Notes: generated from the letters alone by a model not told the origin. A DNA stretch of 64,000 bases from Rhodocyclaceae bacterium (GCA_030681195.1 JAUXXJ010000020.1:1-64000), one strand, 5' to 3'. Shown: positions 45,932 to 55,132, numbered from the stretch's first letter. A program made the numbers and translations.

Positions 45932-46570
45932 TCAGCGGGGACGAGCTTGCTGAGTGACGCGTTCAGCGAGGGCACGCACGTCGGCATGCTCCGGCTGCTT
46001 TTTCAGCATCGCCTCGACATAAGGCTTCAGCAATGCCGGTTCGCGACGCTCTTGCAGCAGACCGATCATGTACAGCTCGGGCAGGATGTCATCGGCCTCG
46101 GCTGACGCGACCCACGCTGCATAGTCAGCCTGTGCCTGCGCCACGGTGGCATCATCGGGAATGCGCCCCGGGGCACTCCGCAAGGTCAGCCCGCCGATGC
46201 GTTGCACGTTGCCTGCGGCTGCCAGCGACACGCGGCTCGGTGCGCCTTTGATGTCGATCGCTTGTGCTGCCTTGCCGGTCAGCACTTCACCCCCCGCCGT
46301 GCGCAGGCGGAAACTGGCAGGGCCCTGCCATGGTTCGCGGCGACGACTCTCGAAGAGCACAATCTGCATCTCGGCGCCAGCGGCCAGCGTGATTTCATCC
46401 CCTTCGCGCAGGCGCGAAAAAGCACTGGGCTCAAAGCGATTGCCTGCGGCACTCTTTGCCGAGACCTGCCCCGAGAGCCGGTCGATGAGACCCACGTAGA
46501 CGGGGGCTTGCGCCTGCACCAGCGGCGCGAACATAACCATCAGGAGCAGCAGTATGCGGGGCAATGACAT
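45932..46570 (-). CDS. secreted FecR-like protein
   Basis: A 212-residue exported protein with signal peptide MSLPRILLLLMVMFAPLVQA. The mature N-terminal part (VGLIDRLSGQVSAKSAAG, then LREGDEITLAAGAEMQIVLF) looks like a FecR beta-sandwich. The C-terminal part is helical (ELYMIGLLQERREPALLKP). It lies between the CHASE2-cyclase and caspase-like genes with 23- and 7-base gaps, so one message is likely. The FecR assignment is by pattern and moderate. Confidence 0.7.
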   Translation of the reverse strand: MSLPRILLLLMVMFAPLVQAQAPVYVGLIDRLSGQVSAKSAAGNRFEPSAFSRLREGDEITLAAGAEMQIVLFESRRREPWQGPASFRLRTAGGEVLTGKAAQAIDIKGAPSRVSLAAAGNVQRIGGLTLRSAPGRIPDDATVAQAQADYAAWVASAEADDILPELYMIGLLQERREPALLKPYVEAMLKKQPEHADVRALAERVTQQARPR

Positions 46571-46593
46571 GATGATTCCTTTCAACGTTCCAG

Positions 46594-48453
46594 CTAAAGA
46601 ATTTCGACAACCTCGATGGGCAGCTTTTTCCCCTTGACGCTAATCTGGGCATGCGCGCCTGTCCGCGCTTCATCCGCCGTCGCGCCAGAGGAAAGGGCCG
46701 CGTTCAACGTGTCACGACTGGCCACAATACGCCAGCCGAGCTCTTTGGTGGCCGATTCCAGACGCGAAGCCAGGTTGACGGCATCGCCAATCGCCGTGAA
46801 TTCGACCCGGCGTTCCGTGCCCAGGTTGCCGACCACCGCTTTGCCGCTGTGAATGCCAATGCCGATGGCAAACGGCGGCAGGCCACGATCCTGGAATCGA
46901 TTGGCCATCCAGGGGGCAAACGCCTCAGCCGCCTGGATGATGTCGCGTGCCACGACCAGTGCGCGGCGTGCATGATCCGGCTGATGCACCGGCGCGCCGA
47001 ACACGGCCATGATCGCATCGCCGATAAATTTGTCGACATTGCCGCCCTGTGCCAGGATCGGCGCACAGGCATGCGGTAACCAGGCATTGAGCATTTCGAA
47101 GACTTCGCGGCTGCTGAGCTTTTCAGAAATGGCCGTGAAGTTGCGAATGTCGAGGAACAGGATGGTTAGCTCAGCTTCGCTGCCCCCGGTGTCTGGGAGA
47201 TCACCGCTCACCGCCAGGTCGGCCACATCGTCCGATACATAGCGGGCAAACAGCGACCGCAGGCGGCTGCGTTCGCGCGCCTCACGCCCGGAGCGGGAGG
47301 CCATGGCAGTTGCCCAGGTAAGGCCACTACCGATCAGCAGCGGCGCGGGGGCAAGCCAGATATCGGCGCCAAATAACAGCAAGCTCGTCAGACCCGTCGC
47401 GGCAAAAGCGCCACCCATTGCAACACTCGAACGCAAGGGGGAATAGCGGGCGACAGCCAACGCCAACAGCACGCCGAGCAGTGCCGTTGCAAGCACGCTG
47501 GCGACCGGCGGCAGGACGGTGATGTGCCTTCCGGTCAGCAGGGCCTCCACCGTTTGCGCATGCAACTCCCCGCCGCTCATCAATTGCGGCGACGTTCCCG
47601 GCAGTGTGCGTGCATACGGCGTCAACTGAACATCCTGCAAGCTGGTGGCCTCGGGGGCGATGATTACGACTTTGCCGCGCAATGCCTGTACTTCCTGGCG
47701 TTGCAGGGCATCGGCTGCCGTCAGGGTGGCAAGTGAGACCCGCGATACTCGCCCCGGTGGGCCGGCAAAGGGAATCAGGCGGGGAACTTCTGGCACACCG
47801 CCGAGAAGCGCCTCGATGGCCGCGCCATCCAGCCGGCGCTTTTGTGCGGCCAGCGCCAGCCGCACGGGAAATGACAGCGTCGGTGCCTGGCCCTCAAAGC
47901 GTGGTTGAAAGCGCCGGATGACGCCATCGGCATCGGCATGCAGATTGACCAGCGCGGTATCTTCGAGGCCACCCGGCAGCAGCAGCTGGTGCTCCATCGG
48001 CGGCAACAAATCGCCCTCGCTGCCACGTGCCGCCGCAAGGATGACATCCCCTTCAATCAGCGCGGCACGAAACGGGGCTTCGTAGCCACGGCTCAACGCC
48101 GTCTCGCCAGCGCCGACTTTTTCCAGCCAGCTTTCCGCACTGGTCGCCTGAATCAAGTCGACCCCGATGGCGACTACCCCGGCAGCCCGCAGGGTCGCCA
48201 TGGCGGCACCGAGCTGGGGTTGCCAGAAGGCCAGCGGGGTATCGCGAAACTGGATCAGGCTGGCATCGTCAATGGCCGCGATCGCGACGTGCTGCAATGG
48301 TGCGCGATTACCGCTGAGGCGATGCCATGCATCGTAAGCCAGCTGATCGATCGCCATGGACCAGGGCATGATCGAGGCCAATGCTGCCAGAATGCCGGCC
48401 AGCAGGCCGAATGGCAGCAGCCGGAGGCTGGCGTTGTTAGCGGACACCACCAC
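46594..48453 (-). CDS. CHASE2-domain adenylate/guanylate cyclase
   Basis: A membrane protein of about 619 residues. An N-terminal helix (LLPFGLLAGILAALASI) leads into a periplasmic CHASE2 sensor domain (DQLAYDAWHRLSG, AIAAIDDASLIQF). About three hydrophobic helices follow, then a class III cyclase domain (about 440-600). Both metal aspartates (FLDIRNFTAIS and GDAIMAVFG), the purine-selecting lysine (GNVDKFIGD) and IGDAVNLASRLE are present, so it should be active. I chose GTG 48453 because longer starts overlap moeB heavily; 48450 and 48447 are also GTG. Residues about 111-119 (EKVGAGETA) come from a repeat copy. Confidence 0.88.
   Translation of the reverse strand: MVVSANNASLRLLPFGLLAGILAALASIMPWSMAIDQLAYDAWHRLSGNRAPLQHVAIAAIDDASLIQFRDTPLAFWQPQLGAAMATLRAAGVVAIGVDLIQATSAESWLEKVGAGETALSRGYEAPFRAALIEGDVILAAARGSEGDLLPPMEHQLLLPGGLEDTALVNLHADADGVIRRFQPRFEGQAPTLSFPVRLALAAQKRRLDGAAIEALLGGVPEVPRLIPFAGPPGRVSRVSLATLTAADALQRQEVQALRGKVVIIAPEATSLQDVQLTPYARTLPGTSPQLMSGGELHAQTVEALLTGRHITVLPPVASVLATALLGVLLALAVARYSPLRSSVAMGGAFAATGLTSLLLFGADIWLAPAPLLIGSGLTWATAMASRSGREARERSRLRSLFARYVSDDVADLAVSGDLPDTGGSEAELTILFLDIRNFTAISEKLSSREVFEMLNAWLPHACAPILAQGGNVDKFIGDAIMAVFGAPVHQPDHARRALVVARDIIQAAEAFAPWMANRFQDRGLPPFAIGIGIHSGKAVVGNLGTERRVEFTAIGDAVNLASRLESATKELGWRIVASRDTLNAALSSGATADEARTGAHAQISVKGKKLPIEVVEIL
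48098..48122 (-). repeat. dispersed 25-bp repeat, copy 13 (in CHASE2-cyclase gene)
   Basis: 24 of 25 matches. Encodes K-V-G-A-G-E-T-A on the gene strand. Confidence 0.88.
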
Positions 48454-49189
48454 ACGCGCTGCACTGCGGATCGCGCGGCACAGCAATACTGCGCCATTCC
48501 ATCGCCAGTCCATCGAGCAACAGCAGGCGACCGGCCAGCGATTCGCCACAACCGATCAGCAGCTTGAGCGCCTCGGCGGCCTGCAGGCTGCCGATGATGC
48601 CGACCAGCGGCGCAAACACGCCCATGGTCGCGCAGCGGACTTCCTCGACATCTTCAGCTTCAGGGAAGAGGCAGTGGTAGCAGGGCGCGTTCTCCTGCCG
48701 ACTATCAAACACGGCCACCTGACCATCGAAGCGTACGGCGGCGCCGGACACCAGTGGTTTGCGCAGTGTCACACAGGCACGGTTGACCGCGTGACGCGTG
48801 GCAAAGTTGTCGCAGCAATCAAGGACCACGTCTGCGGCAGCGACCTCCGCTTCAAGGCGTGCGCCGGCCAGTCGTTCCTGTAGCGGGACGACATGGCAGT
48901 GCGGGTTGATTTCAGCCAGTGTGGCCACACCCGATGTCACTTTCGGCTGGCCGATCGTCTCGGTGCGATGCAGAATCTGGCGTTGCAGGTTAGTCAGGTC
49001 AACCGTGTCGCCATCGGCCAGCACCAGGGTGCCAATGCCGGCAGAAGCCAGGTAAAGCGCAGCCGGAGAACCGAGTCCGCCGGCGCCGATGATCAGCGCA
49101 CGGGCGCCGGTGATGCGCGCCTGTCCCTCGATGCCGATCTGGGGCAGCAGAATGTGGCGGCTGTAGCGCAGCAACGCCTCATCGTTCAT
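48437..49189 (-). CDS. moeB: HesA/MoeB/ThiF-family adenylyltransferase
   Basis: E1-like enzyme of 250 residues that adenylates the C-terminus of a sulfur-carrier protein (MoaD or ThiS). It has RYSRHILLPQIGIEGQARI, the ATP site ALIIGAGGLGSPAALYLASAG, DGDTVDLTNLQRQ, and zinc cysteines in APCYHCLFPE and QCSACGG. Whether the partner is MoaD or ThiS cannot be told. The start is ATG 49187-49189. It follows a hypothetical gene with ATGA overlap and ctpA in the usual betaproteobacterial order. Confidence 0.92.
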   Translation of the reverse strand: MNDEALLRYSRHILLPQIGIEGQARITGARALIIGAGGLGSPAALYLASAGIGTLVLADGDTVDLTNLQRQILHRTETIGQPKVTSGVATLAEINPHCHVVPLQERLAGARLEAEVAAADVVLDCCDNFATRHAVNRACVTLRKPLVSGAAVRFDGQVAVFDSRQENAPCYHCLFPEAEDVEEVRCATMGVFAPLVGIIGSLQAAEALKLLIGCGESLAGRLLLLDGLAMEWRSIAVPRDPQCSACGGVR

Positions 49190-49653
49190 TTGTACTCGCG
49201 TAATTCCAGGGGCGTTTCGTCTTTGTCGCCGTGCGGGTGGTGTTCCCAGGCTTGCGAATAGACTTCGTGCGACTTTTTGATCAGGCGCTCGGGTTGGACC
49301 ATGTTGCGCCGCTGGGTTTCCTCGGTGAAATAGACGAGGGCGCGGATCAGTTTGCAGTAAAGGGTGTTTTCGAGATGGAAGCCGCGATCTTCCAGCAGCT
49401 TTTCCAGCCCCTCCATGCAGTGGTCGCTGATTTCGTACCAGACCGACACGCCGTTCGGCAAGGTGCCGGGGGCCACTTCCAGGTGTGGTAGTGAAGACAG
49501 TAGGGCAATCGCGTCGGCGACCAGCTGATCCTGTTTCAGTTTGCAAAAACGAATCTCGCGATGCTTGCGCGTGCCCGCCTGCGGCGCCAGGGGATGCGGC
49601 CGGTGCATGCCGCGCTCCTGGTCGCGTAGGTGGCGCGCGCGCTCGGGGTTCAT
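49186..49653 (-). CDS. conserved hypothetical protein between ctpA and moeB
   Basis: A 155-residue, soluble, mixed-charge protein with no recognised motif (CKLKQDQLVADAIALLSSL, VWYEISDHCMEGLEKLLEDRG, ALVYFTEETQRRNM). Its start overlaps the ctpA stop and its stop overlaps the moeB start (ATGA each), so it is translationally coupled on both sides. That supports a real gene, but the function is unknown. Confidence 0.75.
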   Translation of the reverse strand: MNPERARHLRDQERGMHRPHPLAPQAGTRKHREIRFCKLKQDQLVADAIALLSSLPHLEVAPGTLPNGVSVWYEISDHCMEGLEKLLEDRGFHLENTLYCKLIRALVYFTEETQRRNMVQPERLIKKSHEVYSQAWEHHPHGDKDETPLELREYK

Positions 49654-51050
49654 TTTTTGATGACCTGCAGGGCCTTGAGGAGGTTCATGGCCTGGGTCAG
49701 CTGGTAATCATTCTTCGAGGCAAATTCGAGCGGGGCAGCATGGGCTTCGTCGCCATCTCCCTCCTTGCTGTTGGTCTTCGACTTACTCTTGTCGATCTTG
49801 GGCACTGCGGCGGGCTTTTCTTCATCCTTTTCCTTGCCATTGGAGAGGTGGCGCTCCAGGTCAGCCTCGCGCATGCGTTCGCGCGAGCCGCCGTTGGCGG
49901 TTTCCTCGACAATGATGTCGGGGGTAATACCCTTGGCCTGGATCGAACGGCCATTCGGCGTGTAGTAGCGCGCCGTGGTCAGCTTGATCGCCGTCTTGGC
50001 CGACAGCGGCAAGACCGTTTGTACCGAACCCTTGCCGAAGGTCTGGGTGCCCATGACAACCGCCCGCTTGTGATCCTGCAATGCGCCCGCGACGATCTCG
50101 GAAGCAGAGGCCGAACCGGCATTGACGAGCACGATCATCGGCACGTTGCGCACGCCTTCCGGCAGCTTCTTGAGAATATCTTCACGCTGGCCGCGAAGAT
50201 AATCTTCGGGCGAGGCAGTGTATTTGCGCTTGGCATCCTCGACGCGGCCATCGGTGGTTACGACCACGCTGCCTTGTGGCAGGAAGGCAGCAGCGACGCC
50301 CACGGCGCCATGCAGGAGACCACCCGGATCGTTGCGGAGATCGAGTACCAGACCTTTCAGACTGCCCCCTTTTTCTTCCTTGTAGAGCTTGTCGAGATGC
50401 TTGACGACATCGGCGATAGTCTCTTCTTGGAATTGCGTTACGCGCAGATAGCCGTAACCCGGTTCCAGCGACTTCGACTTGACGCTCTGTACCTTGACCT
50501 TGTCGCGCTCAATGGTGATCTCCAGTGGCTTGGTTTCACCCTTGCGCAGAATGGTCAGCCTGATCGAGGTCTTCGGCTTGCCACGCATTTTTTTCACGGC
50601 ATCGTTGAGGGTCATGCCCTTCACGGGCGTATCGTCGAGCTTGAAGATCAGGTCGCCACTCTTGATACCGGCGCGATAAGCGGGGGTGTCTTCAATCGGC
50701 GAGACGACCTTGACGAGGCCGTCCTCCATGCCCACCTCGATCCCGAGGCCGCCGAATTCGCCCTGTGTGGAAACCTGTAGATCCTTGAAGGCATCCGCAT
50801 CCAGGTAGGCCGAGTGCGGATCGAGATTGGCCAGCATGCCGCTGATGGCGTGGGTGATCAGCTGCTTGTCATCGACCGGTTCGACATAGCCCTGCTTGAT
50901 GGCACTGAAGACATCAGTGAAGCTGCGCAACTCCTCAATCGGCAACGGCGCGCTGTCCTTCTGGGCAATGGCGGAATAATTGACGCTCAACATCACGCCG
51001 GCGATGAGGCCGACGAAGACGAGACCGATTTGTTGGAGTTTGCTGCGCAT
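49650..51050 (-). CDS. ctpA: carboxy-terminal processing protease (S41)
   Basis: Periplasmic serine protease of 466 residues with an N-terminal signal anchor (LQQIGLVFVGLIAGVMLSV). A PDZ domain (about 85-170, DTPAYRAGIKSGDLIFKLDD) precedes the S41 catalytic domain, with the nucleophile in VNAGSASASEIVAGAL and the lysine in MGTQTFGKGSVQTVLPL. A lysine/glutamate-rich tail precedes a final helix. The start is ATG 51048-51050 behind GAGGGA. It sits beside envC as in many Proteobacteria, suggesting a role in murein hydrolase control. Confidence 0.95.
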   Translation of the reverse strand: MRSKLQQIGLVFVGLIAGVMLSVNYSAIAQKDSAPLPIEELRSFTDVFSAIKQGYVEPVDDKQLITHAISGMLANLDPHSAYLDADAFKDLQVSTQGEFGGLGIEVGMEDGLVKVVSPIEDTPAYRAGIKSGDLIFKLDDTPVKGMTLNDAVKKMRGKPKTSIRLTILRKGETKPLEITIERDKVKVQSVKSKSLEPGYGYLRVTQFQEETIADVVKHLDKLYKEEKGGSLKGLVLDLRNDPGGLLHGAVGVAAAFLPQGSVVVTTDGRVEDAKRKYTASPEDYLRGQREDILKKLPEGVRNVPMIVLVNAGSASASEIVAGALQDHKRAVVMGTQTFGKGSVQTVLPLSAKTAIKLTTARYYTPNGRSIQAKGITPDIIVEETANGGSRERMREADLERHLSNGKEKDEEKPAAVPKIDKSKSKTNSKEGDGDEAHAAPLEFASKNDYQLTQAMNLLKALQVIKK

Positions 51051-51073
51051 GAAGTCCCTCACTAATGCCATCA

Positions 51074-52270
51074 CTACTTGAGCCACTTGCCCGGATCGAA
51101 GGCTTGCCCACGATGCCTGAGTTCAAAGTATAAACCCGATTCCACCTGCCCTCCGCCGGTGCCAATACCGGTGCCGGCAGTCCCTACCGTCCCGCCAGCG
51201 CCGACTTTTTGGCCGACATCGGCCAGCAGCGTCTGATTATTGCCATAGACGGACAGGAAATCGTCGTCGTGGTCGATGATGATGAGGTTGCCATAGCCGC
51301 GCAGCCAGTCGGCAAAGACCACGACGCCGGCGGCCACGGCCTTGACGCTGGCCCCTTCCGCCGCGCGGAAAAACAATCCCTTCCAGATCGACTGACCATC
51401 GTCGCGCCTGCTGCCAAAGCGAGCGGCCACGGTGCCGTCAATGGGGCGCAGCAGCTTGCCGCGCAGTTTGGCGAAGTCGCCGCCGGCATTGACGGGCTCG
51501 GCGGCTGGTGTCTTGCCGGCGACGCGCGGCGGCGGGGCCTTGGTGGCCGGCTTGGCGCGGGCGCTGCGTTTGATGATGCTGTCAATTAGGTTGGCGAGCC
51601 GCTGCTCATTTTGCTTGAGTGTCTCGATTTTCCGCTGCGTTGTCTTGATCTGCGCGGCGATCTTGGCCAGGACGATCTGCCGTTCCTGCTGGCGCTGGCG
51701 CAGCGCCGCCCGCTCGGTTTCTTCATGGCGGGCCAGTTCGGCGAGCTTTTCACCCCGCGCCCGTACGGTTTCGGAGACCTGGCGGATCTGCCCGGCATCG
51801 CGGCGCAAGCTGGCAATTAGTTCGGCCTTGGCCTGCGACAGCAAGGCCAGGAAGTGGCGGTCGCGCGCTGCCATGTTCGGGTCACCACCAGCCAGGAGGA
51901 CGCTCAAGGCATCGGCTTCCCGGGCACGAAACTGGTGGCGCAACAGCCGGGCCAATTGCGCCTGACGTGTTTGTTGCTGACGTTCCAGTTGGGTGAGCTC
52001 ACGCTCATGTTCACCGAGTTCTTGTTGCGCCGCAGATCGGGCATTGCTCAGATCGCGCAGTTTGCGTCCGACGGTCGAAATAGCCTGCTCGGTTTCACGC
52101 AGGCGATTGGCGCTTTCAGTACGCGAGTGCTCGCTTTCCTCAAGTTTCTTCTCAAGCGTGGCACGCTGCTCGCGCAGCGTGTCGAGTCGGGCTTTTTCTT
52201 TCTCCCCGGCCGCCAGGGCGATGCCTGGCAGCGCAAGGAGGAGAAGGGTGGCAGCAAGCCGGAAGGTCAA
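51074..52270 (-). CDS. envC: murein hydrolase activator EnvC (M23-like)
   Basis: A 398-residue periplasmic protein with signal peptide ([20 protein letters not shown]) and long coiled coils (about 25-235, [20 protein letters not shown]). A C-terminal LytM/M23-like domain follows ([29 protein letters not shown]). The zinc-ligand histidines of active M23 enzymes are missing, as in EnvC, so it should activate amidases at the septum. Start codon is TTG 52268-52270, overlapping the gpmA stop. A repeat copy supplies about residues 354-361 (KVGAGGTV), where EnvC has its conserved V-x-AG turn. Confidence 0.92.
   Translation of the reverse strand: MTFRLAATLLLLALPGIALAAGEKEKARLDTLREQRATLEKKLEESEHSRTESANRLRETEQAISTVGRKLRDLSNARSAAQQELGEHERELTQLERQQQTRQAQLARLLRHQFRAREADALSVLLAGGDPNMAARDRHFLALLSQAKAELIASLRRDAGQIRQVSETVRARGEKLAELARHEETERAALRQRQQERQIVLAKIAAQIKTTQRKIETLKQNEQRLANLIDSIIKRSARAKPATKAPPPRVAGKTPAAEPVNAGGDFAKLRGKLLRPIDGTVAARFGSRRDDGQSIWKGLFFRAAEGASVKAVAAGVVVFADWLRGYGNLIIIDHDDDFLSVYGNNQTLLADVGQKVGAGGTVGTAGTGIGTGGGQVESGLYFELRHRGQAFDPGKWLK
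51186..51210 (-). repeat. dispersed 25-bp repeat, copy 14 (in envC)
   Basis: 24 of 25 matches; only the last base differs. Encodes K-V-G-A-G-G-T-V on the gene strand. Confidence 0.9.
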
Positions 52271-53016
52271 CCCTTGGCTTTGCCTTGGTTGGCCACGGCA
52301 GCCTGCGCAGCGGCAATCGCGGCCGGGTCGCCCAAATAGTAGTTGCGCAAGGGCTTCAGGTTGGCATCGAACTCATAGACCAATGGCTGACCGGTGGGGA
52401 TGTTGAGGCCGACGATGTCCTTGTCGGAGATATTGTCGAGATACTTGATCAGGGCGCGCAGACTGTTGCCGTGTGCCGTGACCAGCACACGCTTGCCGGA
52501 CTTTACGGCTGGGGCGATGGTGTCAAACCAGAAGGGCAGGAAACGATCAACCGTGTCCTTGAGGCATTCCGTGGTCGGAAACAGGCCCGGGGCCAGATTG
52601 ACATAGCGCGGGTCGTTGCTGTCATAGCGCGGATCGGTTTTTTCGAGCGCGGGCGGCGGCGTATCGTAGGCGCGACGCCATACCATGACTTGCGCTTCGC
52701 CGAACTTGGCGGCTGTTTCGGCCTTGTTGAGACCCTGCAGGGCACCATAATGGCGTTCGTTCAGGCGCCAGGAGTGCTGTACGGGCAGCCACAGGCGGTC
52801 CATCTCTTCGAGTACGGTCCATAGTGTCTTGATGGCGCGCTTCAACACCGAGGTATAGGCGATGTCGAAATCGAAGCCCTGTGCCTTGAGCAGCTGACCG
52901 GCCGCTTTGGCCTCCGCCAGTCCCTTTTCGGTCAGGCCGACATCGGTCCAGCCGGTGAAGCGGTTTTCCTGATTCCAGGTAGATTCGCCGTGGCGAAGGA
53001 GAACAAGTTTGTACAT
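52267..53016 (-). CDS. gpmA: 2,3-bisphosphoglycerate-dependent phosphoglycerate mutase
   Basis: Interconverts 3- and 2-phosphoglycerate in glycolysis. The 249 residues carry the phospho-histidine motif [40 protein letters not shown], and the second histidine in [17 protein letters not shown]. The start is ATG 53014-53016 ([12 protein letters not shown]). It is the first gene of gpmA-envC-ctpA-(hypothetical)-moeB. Confidence 0.97.
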   Translation of the reverse strand: MYKLVLLRHGESTWNQENRFTGWTDVGLTEKGLAEAKAAGQLLKAQGFDFDIAYTSVLKRAIKTLWTVLEEMDRLWLPVQHSWRLNERHYGALQGLNKAETAAKFGEAQVMVWRRAYDTPPPALEKTDPRYDSNDPRYVNLAPGLFPTTECLKDTVDRFLPFWFDTIAPAVKSGKRVLVTAHGNSLRALIKYLDNISDKDIVGLNIPTGQPLVYEFDANLKPLRNYYLGDPAAIAAAQAAVANQGKAKG

Positions 53017-53120
53017 GATGGGTGCGGAAGGAAGTTGGATCGGCCGTAGGGCACGGCATCGACAGGCCATTTTAATCCAAGTATGATCGTCGCCGCTGCC
53101 GATACGCTGGCCCGGGAAAA

Positions 53121-53576
53121 ATGCTGACTTACTTAAAAGACTACACCTACAAGAGCGAAGTTTCGCCAGAGTACTTTGCCCACATGACAGACTGGTTGCT
53201 CAACTGGTGCAGGCGCGAAACCGGCATGTCGTTTTCGTTGGTGCTGATTGACTTCAAGAATCCGTCTGCACTCGGCGATGTGCTCGGCGCGAAATACGCC
53301 ATGGATCTTGTCAAGCGGGTCGGCAAGGAAATTGAATCTTCGCTGCGCGCCACTGATCTGCTCTGCCGTACCCGGGTGAGCAGTTTCTGGGTACTGCTTC
53401 CCAAGGGTGAACCCGGGATTGTGCTCAAAAAACTCGATCCCATACTTTCTGCGGCGCAGATGGATGGCCTTGATGCCACGCAACTCCATATTCGCAAGTT
53501 GCAGATCCCGGGCGAAGTTGCCACTGGTGTCACAGCGACCGAACTATTCAGGCAAATGCAGATTGATGGAAGCTAG
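53121..53576 (+). CDS. GGDEF-like protein without the GGDEF motif
   Basis: A 151-residue cytoplasmic protein. [20 protein letters not shown], then [18 protein letters not shown] and [12 protein letters not shown], resemble the beta-alpha pattern of a diguanylate-cyclase domain. The GG(D/E)EF active loop is absent, replaced around [11 protein letters not shown]. It is unlikely to be catalytic; it may be a structural or sensory relic. It diverges from gpmA and precedes an ArsR-type regulator by 16 bases. Confidence 0.65.
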   Translation: MLTYLKDYTYKSEVSPEYFAHMTDWLLNWCRRETGMSFSLVLIDFKNPSALGDVLGAKYAMDLVKRVGKEIESSLRATDLLCRTRVSSFWVLLPKGEPGIVLKKLDPILSAAQMDGLDATQLHIRKLQIPGEVATGVTATELFRQMQIDGS

Positions 53577-53592
53577 GGGCCATCGAATATCC

Positions 53593-53943
53593 ATGAACGG
53601 CATGAAAGACAGCACCAGTTTTTCCGAACTGATTGACCATCAAGAACAGGTGGAAGTCGCCGCCCGTGCGCTGAAGGCGATCTCCCATCCGCTGCGCCTG
53701 AAAATTCTCTGTGTCGTGAGTGATCAGGAAGTCTGCGTGCAGGACATTGTCGATGCCGTGGGCACCTCGCAGAGCAACATATCCCAGCACCTGGCCATCC
53801 TGCGCGACAAGAATGTGCTGGCCACACGCAAGGACGCCAATCGCGTTTTCTATCGGGTGGCCGACAAGCGTACCCTGCAGTTGATTGTCATGATGCGCGA
53901 AGTCTTCTGCGGCATTCCCGCTCAACCCGCCAATAAAAAATAG
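53593..53943 (+). CDS. ArsR-family transcriptional regulator
   Basis: A 116-residue winged-helix repressor: ALKAISHPLRLKILCVVSD, then the helix-turn-helix VQDIVDAVGTSQSNISQHLAIL and wing VLATRKDANRVFYRV. A single conserved-position cysteine (EVCVQDIV) lies in the recognition region, as in redox or sulfur-sensing ArsR members such as BigR/SqrR. The second cysteine is near the C-terminus (VFCGIP). Being upstream of rhodanese and glutaredoxin genes, a sulfur-responsive role is plausible but inferred. Confidence 0.88.
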   Translation: MNGMKDSTSFSELIDHQEQVEVAARALKAISHPLRLKILCVVSDQEVCVQDIVDAVGTSQSNISQHLAILRDKNVLATRKDANRVFYRVADKRTLQLIVMMREVFCGIPAQPANKK

Positions 53944-53956
53944 AAAGAAATCTTCG

Positions 53957-54370
53957 ATGTCCATGGAATTTATCCAGCAAAACTTGATGTGGGTCGGCCT
54001 CGCCGCAGTAAGCGGCGGCATGCTGATCTGGCAAACCGCCAGCGGCCGTGGGCGCAACAATATCTCGGTCAATGAGGCCACGCTGCTGATTAACCGTCAG
54101 GATGCCGTTGTCGTCGATGTGCGCGAAACCGCCGAATGGTCGTCCGGGCATATCCCTAATGCACGGCATATCTCGCTCGGCCATTTGTCCAAGCATCTTT
54201 CCGAGATCGAGAAGTTCAAGGAAAAGCCGGTCATCGTCGTCTGTGCCAGCGGTAACCGTTCCGGCTCGGCCTGCAATGTGTTGCAGAAGGCCGGCTTCCA
54301 GCAAGTATTCAATCTGGCCGGCGGCATCCATGCCTGGAGCGATGCCGGCCTGCCCATGACCAAAAAATAA
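53957..54370 (+). CDS. membrane-anchored rhodanese-like protein
   Basis: A 137-residue protein with an N-terminal hydrophobic anchor (LMWVGLAAVSGGMLIW) and one rhodanese domain. It has VVVDVRETAEWSSGHIPNAR, the active-site cysteine in VIVVCASGNRSGSACNVL, and FNLAGGIHAWSDAGLP. It should carry persulfide sulfur. The rhodanese-grxC-secB-gpsA order is conserved in Proteobacteria. Confidence 0.93.
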   Translation: MSMEFIQQNLMWVGLAAVSGGMLIWQTASGRGRNNISVNEATLLINRQDAVVVDVRETAEWSSGHIPNARHISLGHLSKHLSEIEKFKEKPVIVVCASGNRSGSACNVLQKAGFQQVFNLAGGIHAWSDAGLPMTKK

Positions 54371-54382
54371 GGGGTCGCGTCC

Positions 54383-54643
54383 ATGCCCAAGATCGAGATG
54401 TACTCTACCGCCGTGTGTCCCTATTGCGTTCGCGCCGAGCAACTCCTGCAGCGCAAGGGCATCACCGAAATCGAGAAGATTCGTGTCGACCTCGATCCGG
54501 CCAAGCGTCAGGAAATGGAAACGCGCATACCGGGCGCCCGTACCGTTCCGCAAATCTTTATCGATGGCCTCCATGTCGGCGGCTGCGACGATCTTCACGA
54601 ACTCGACCGCCAAGGGAAGCTCGATCCCTTGTTGGCCGCCTGA
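54383..54643 (+). CDS. grxC: glutaredoxin 3
   Basis: An 86-residue dithiol glutaredoxin with active site CPYC (STAVCPYCVRAEQLL), the cis-proline TVPQIFIDG and VGGCDDLHEL. It reduces disulfides with glutathione. It lies 12 bases after the rhodanese gene and 24 before secB. Confidence 0.96.
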   Translation: MPKIEMYSTAVCPYCVRAEQLLQRKGITEIEKIRVDLDPAKRQEMETRIPGARTVPQIFIDGLHVGGCDDLHELDRQGKLDPLLAA

Positions 54644-54667
54644 TTTTTACCCATCTGACACCAAACC

Positions 54668-55132
54668 ATGACCGAACAAGCCCAAGACAACACGCCCGTA
54701 TTCAGCATCGAAAAAATCTACGTCAAGGACCTATCCCTCGAGGTTCCCAATGCGCCGCAGTGTTTCCTTGAGCGCGATGCGGCCGAAATCGGCCTGCAGA
54801 TGCAAACGGGTGCCGAAGCTGTTGGCGAAGGTGTGTTCAATGTCGTGCTGACGTTGACGGTGACGGCCAAGATCGGCGAGAAAACCCAGTTCCTCATTGA
54901 GGCGGCGCAGGCTGGCATCTTCCAGATTCGCAATGTGCCGAACGAAGAACTTGAACCCATCGTCGCCGTCGCCTGCCCGAATATCCTTTTCCCCTATGCG
55001 CGCGAGACCATTTCCGATGCCGTGACCCGTGCCGGCTTCCCGCCGGTCCTGCTCGCACCGGTGAACTTCGAGGCGATCTATCGCGAGCGCCAGCAACAGC
55101 AGGCCGAGCAGGCCAGCACCCCGCTCCAGTAA
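54668..55132 (+). CDS. secB: protein-export chaperone SecB
   Basis: Tetrameric cytosolic chaperone that holds precursors unfolded for SecA. The 154 residues show FSIEKIYVKDLSLEVPNAPQ and the family signature GIFQIRNVPNEELEP. CPNILFPYARETISDAVTRAGFPPVLL is conserved. Its stop overlaps the start of the SH3 gene by one base. Confidence 0.97.
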   Translation: MTEQAQDNTPVFSIEKIYVKDLSLEVPNAPQCFLERDAAEIGLQMQTGAEAVGEGVFNVVLTLTVTAKIGEKTQFLIEAAQAGIFQIRNVPNEELEPIVAVACPNILFPYARETISDAVTRAGFPPVLLAPVNFEAIYRERQQQQAEQASTPLQ

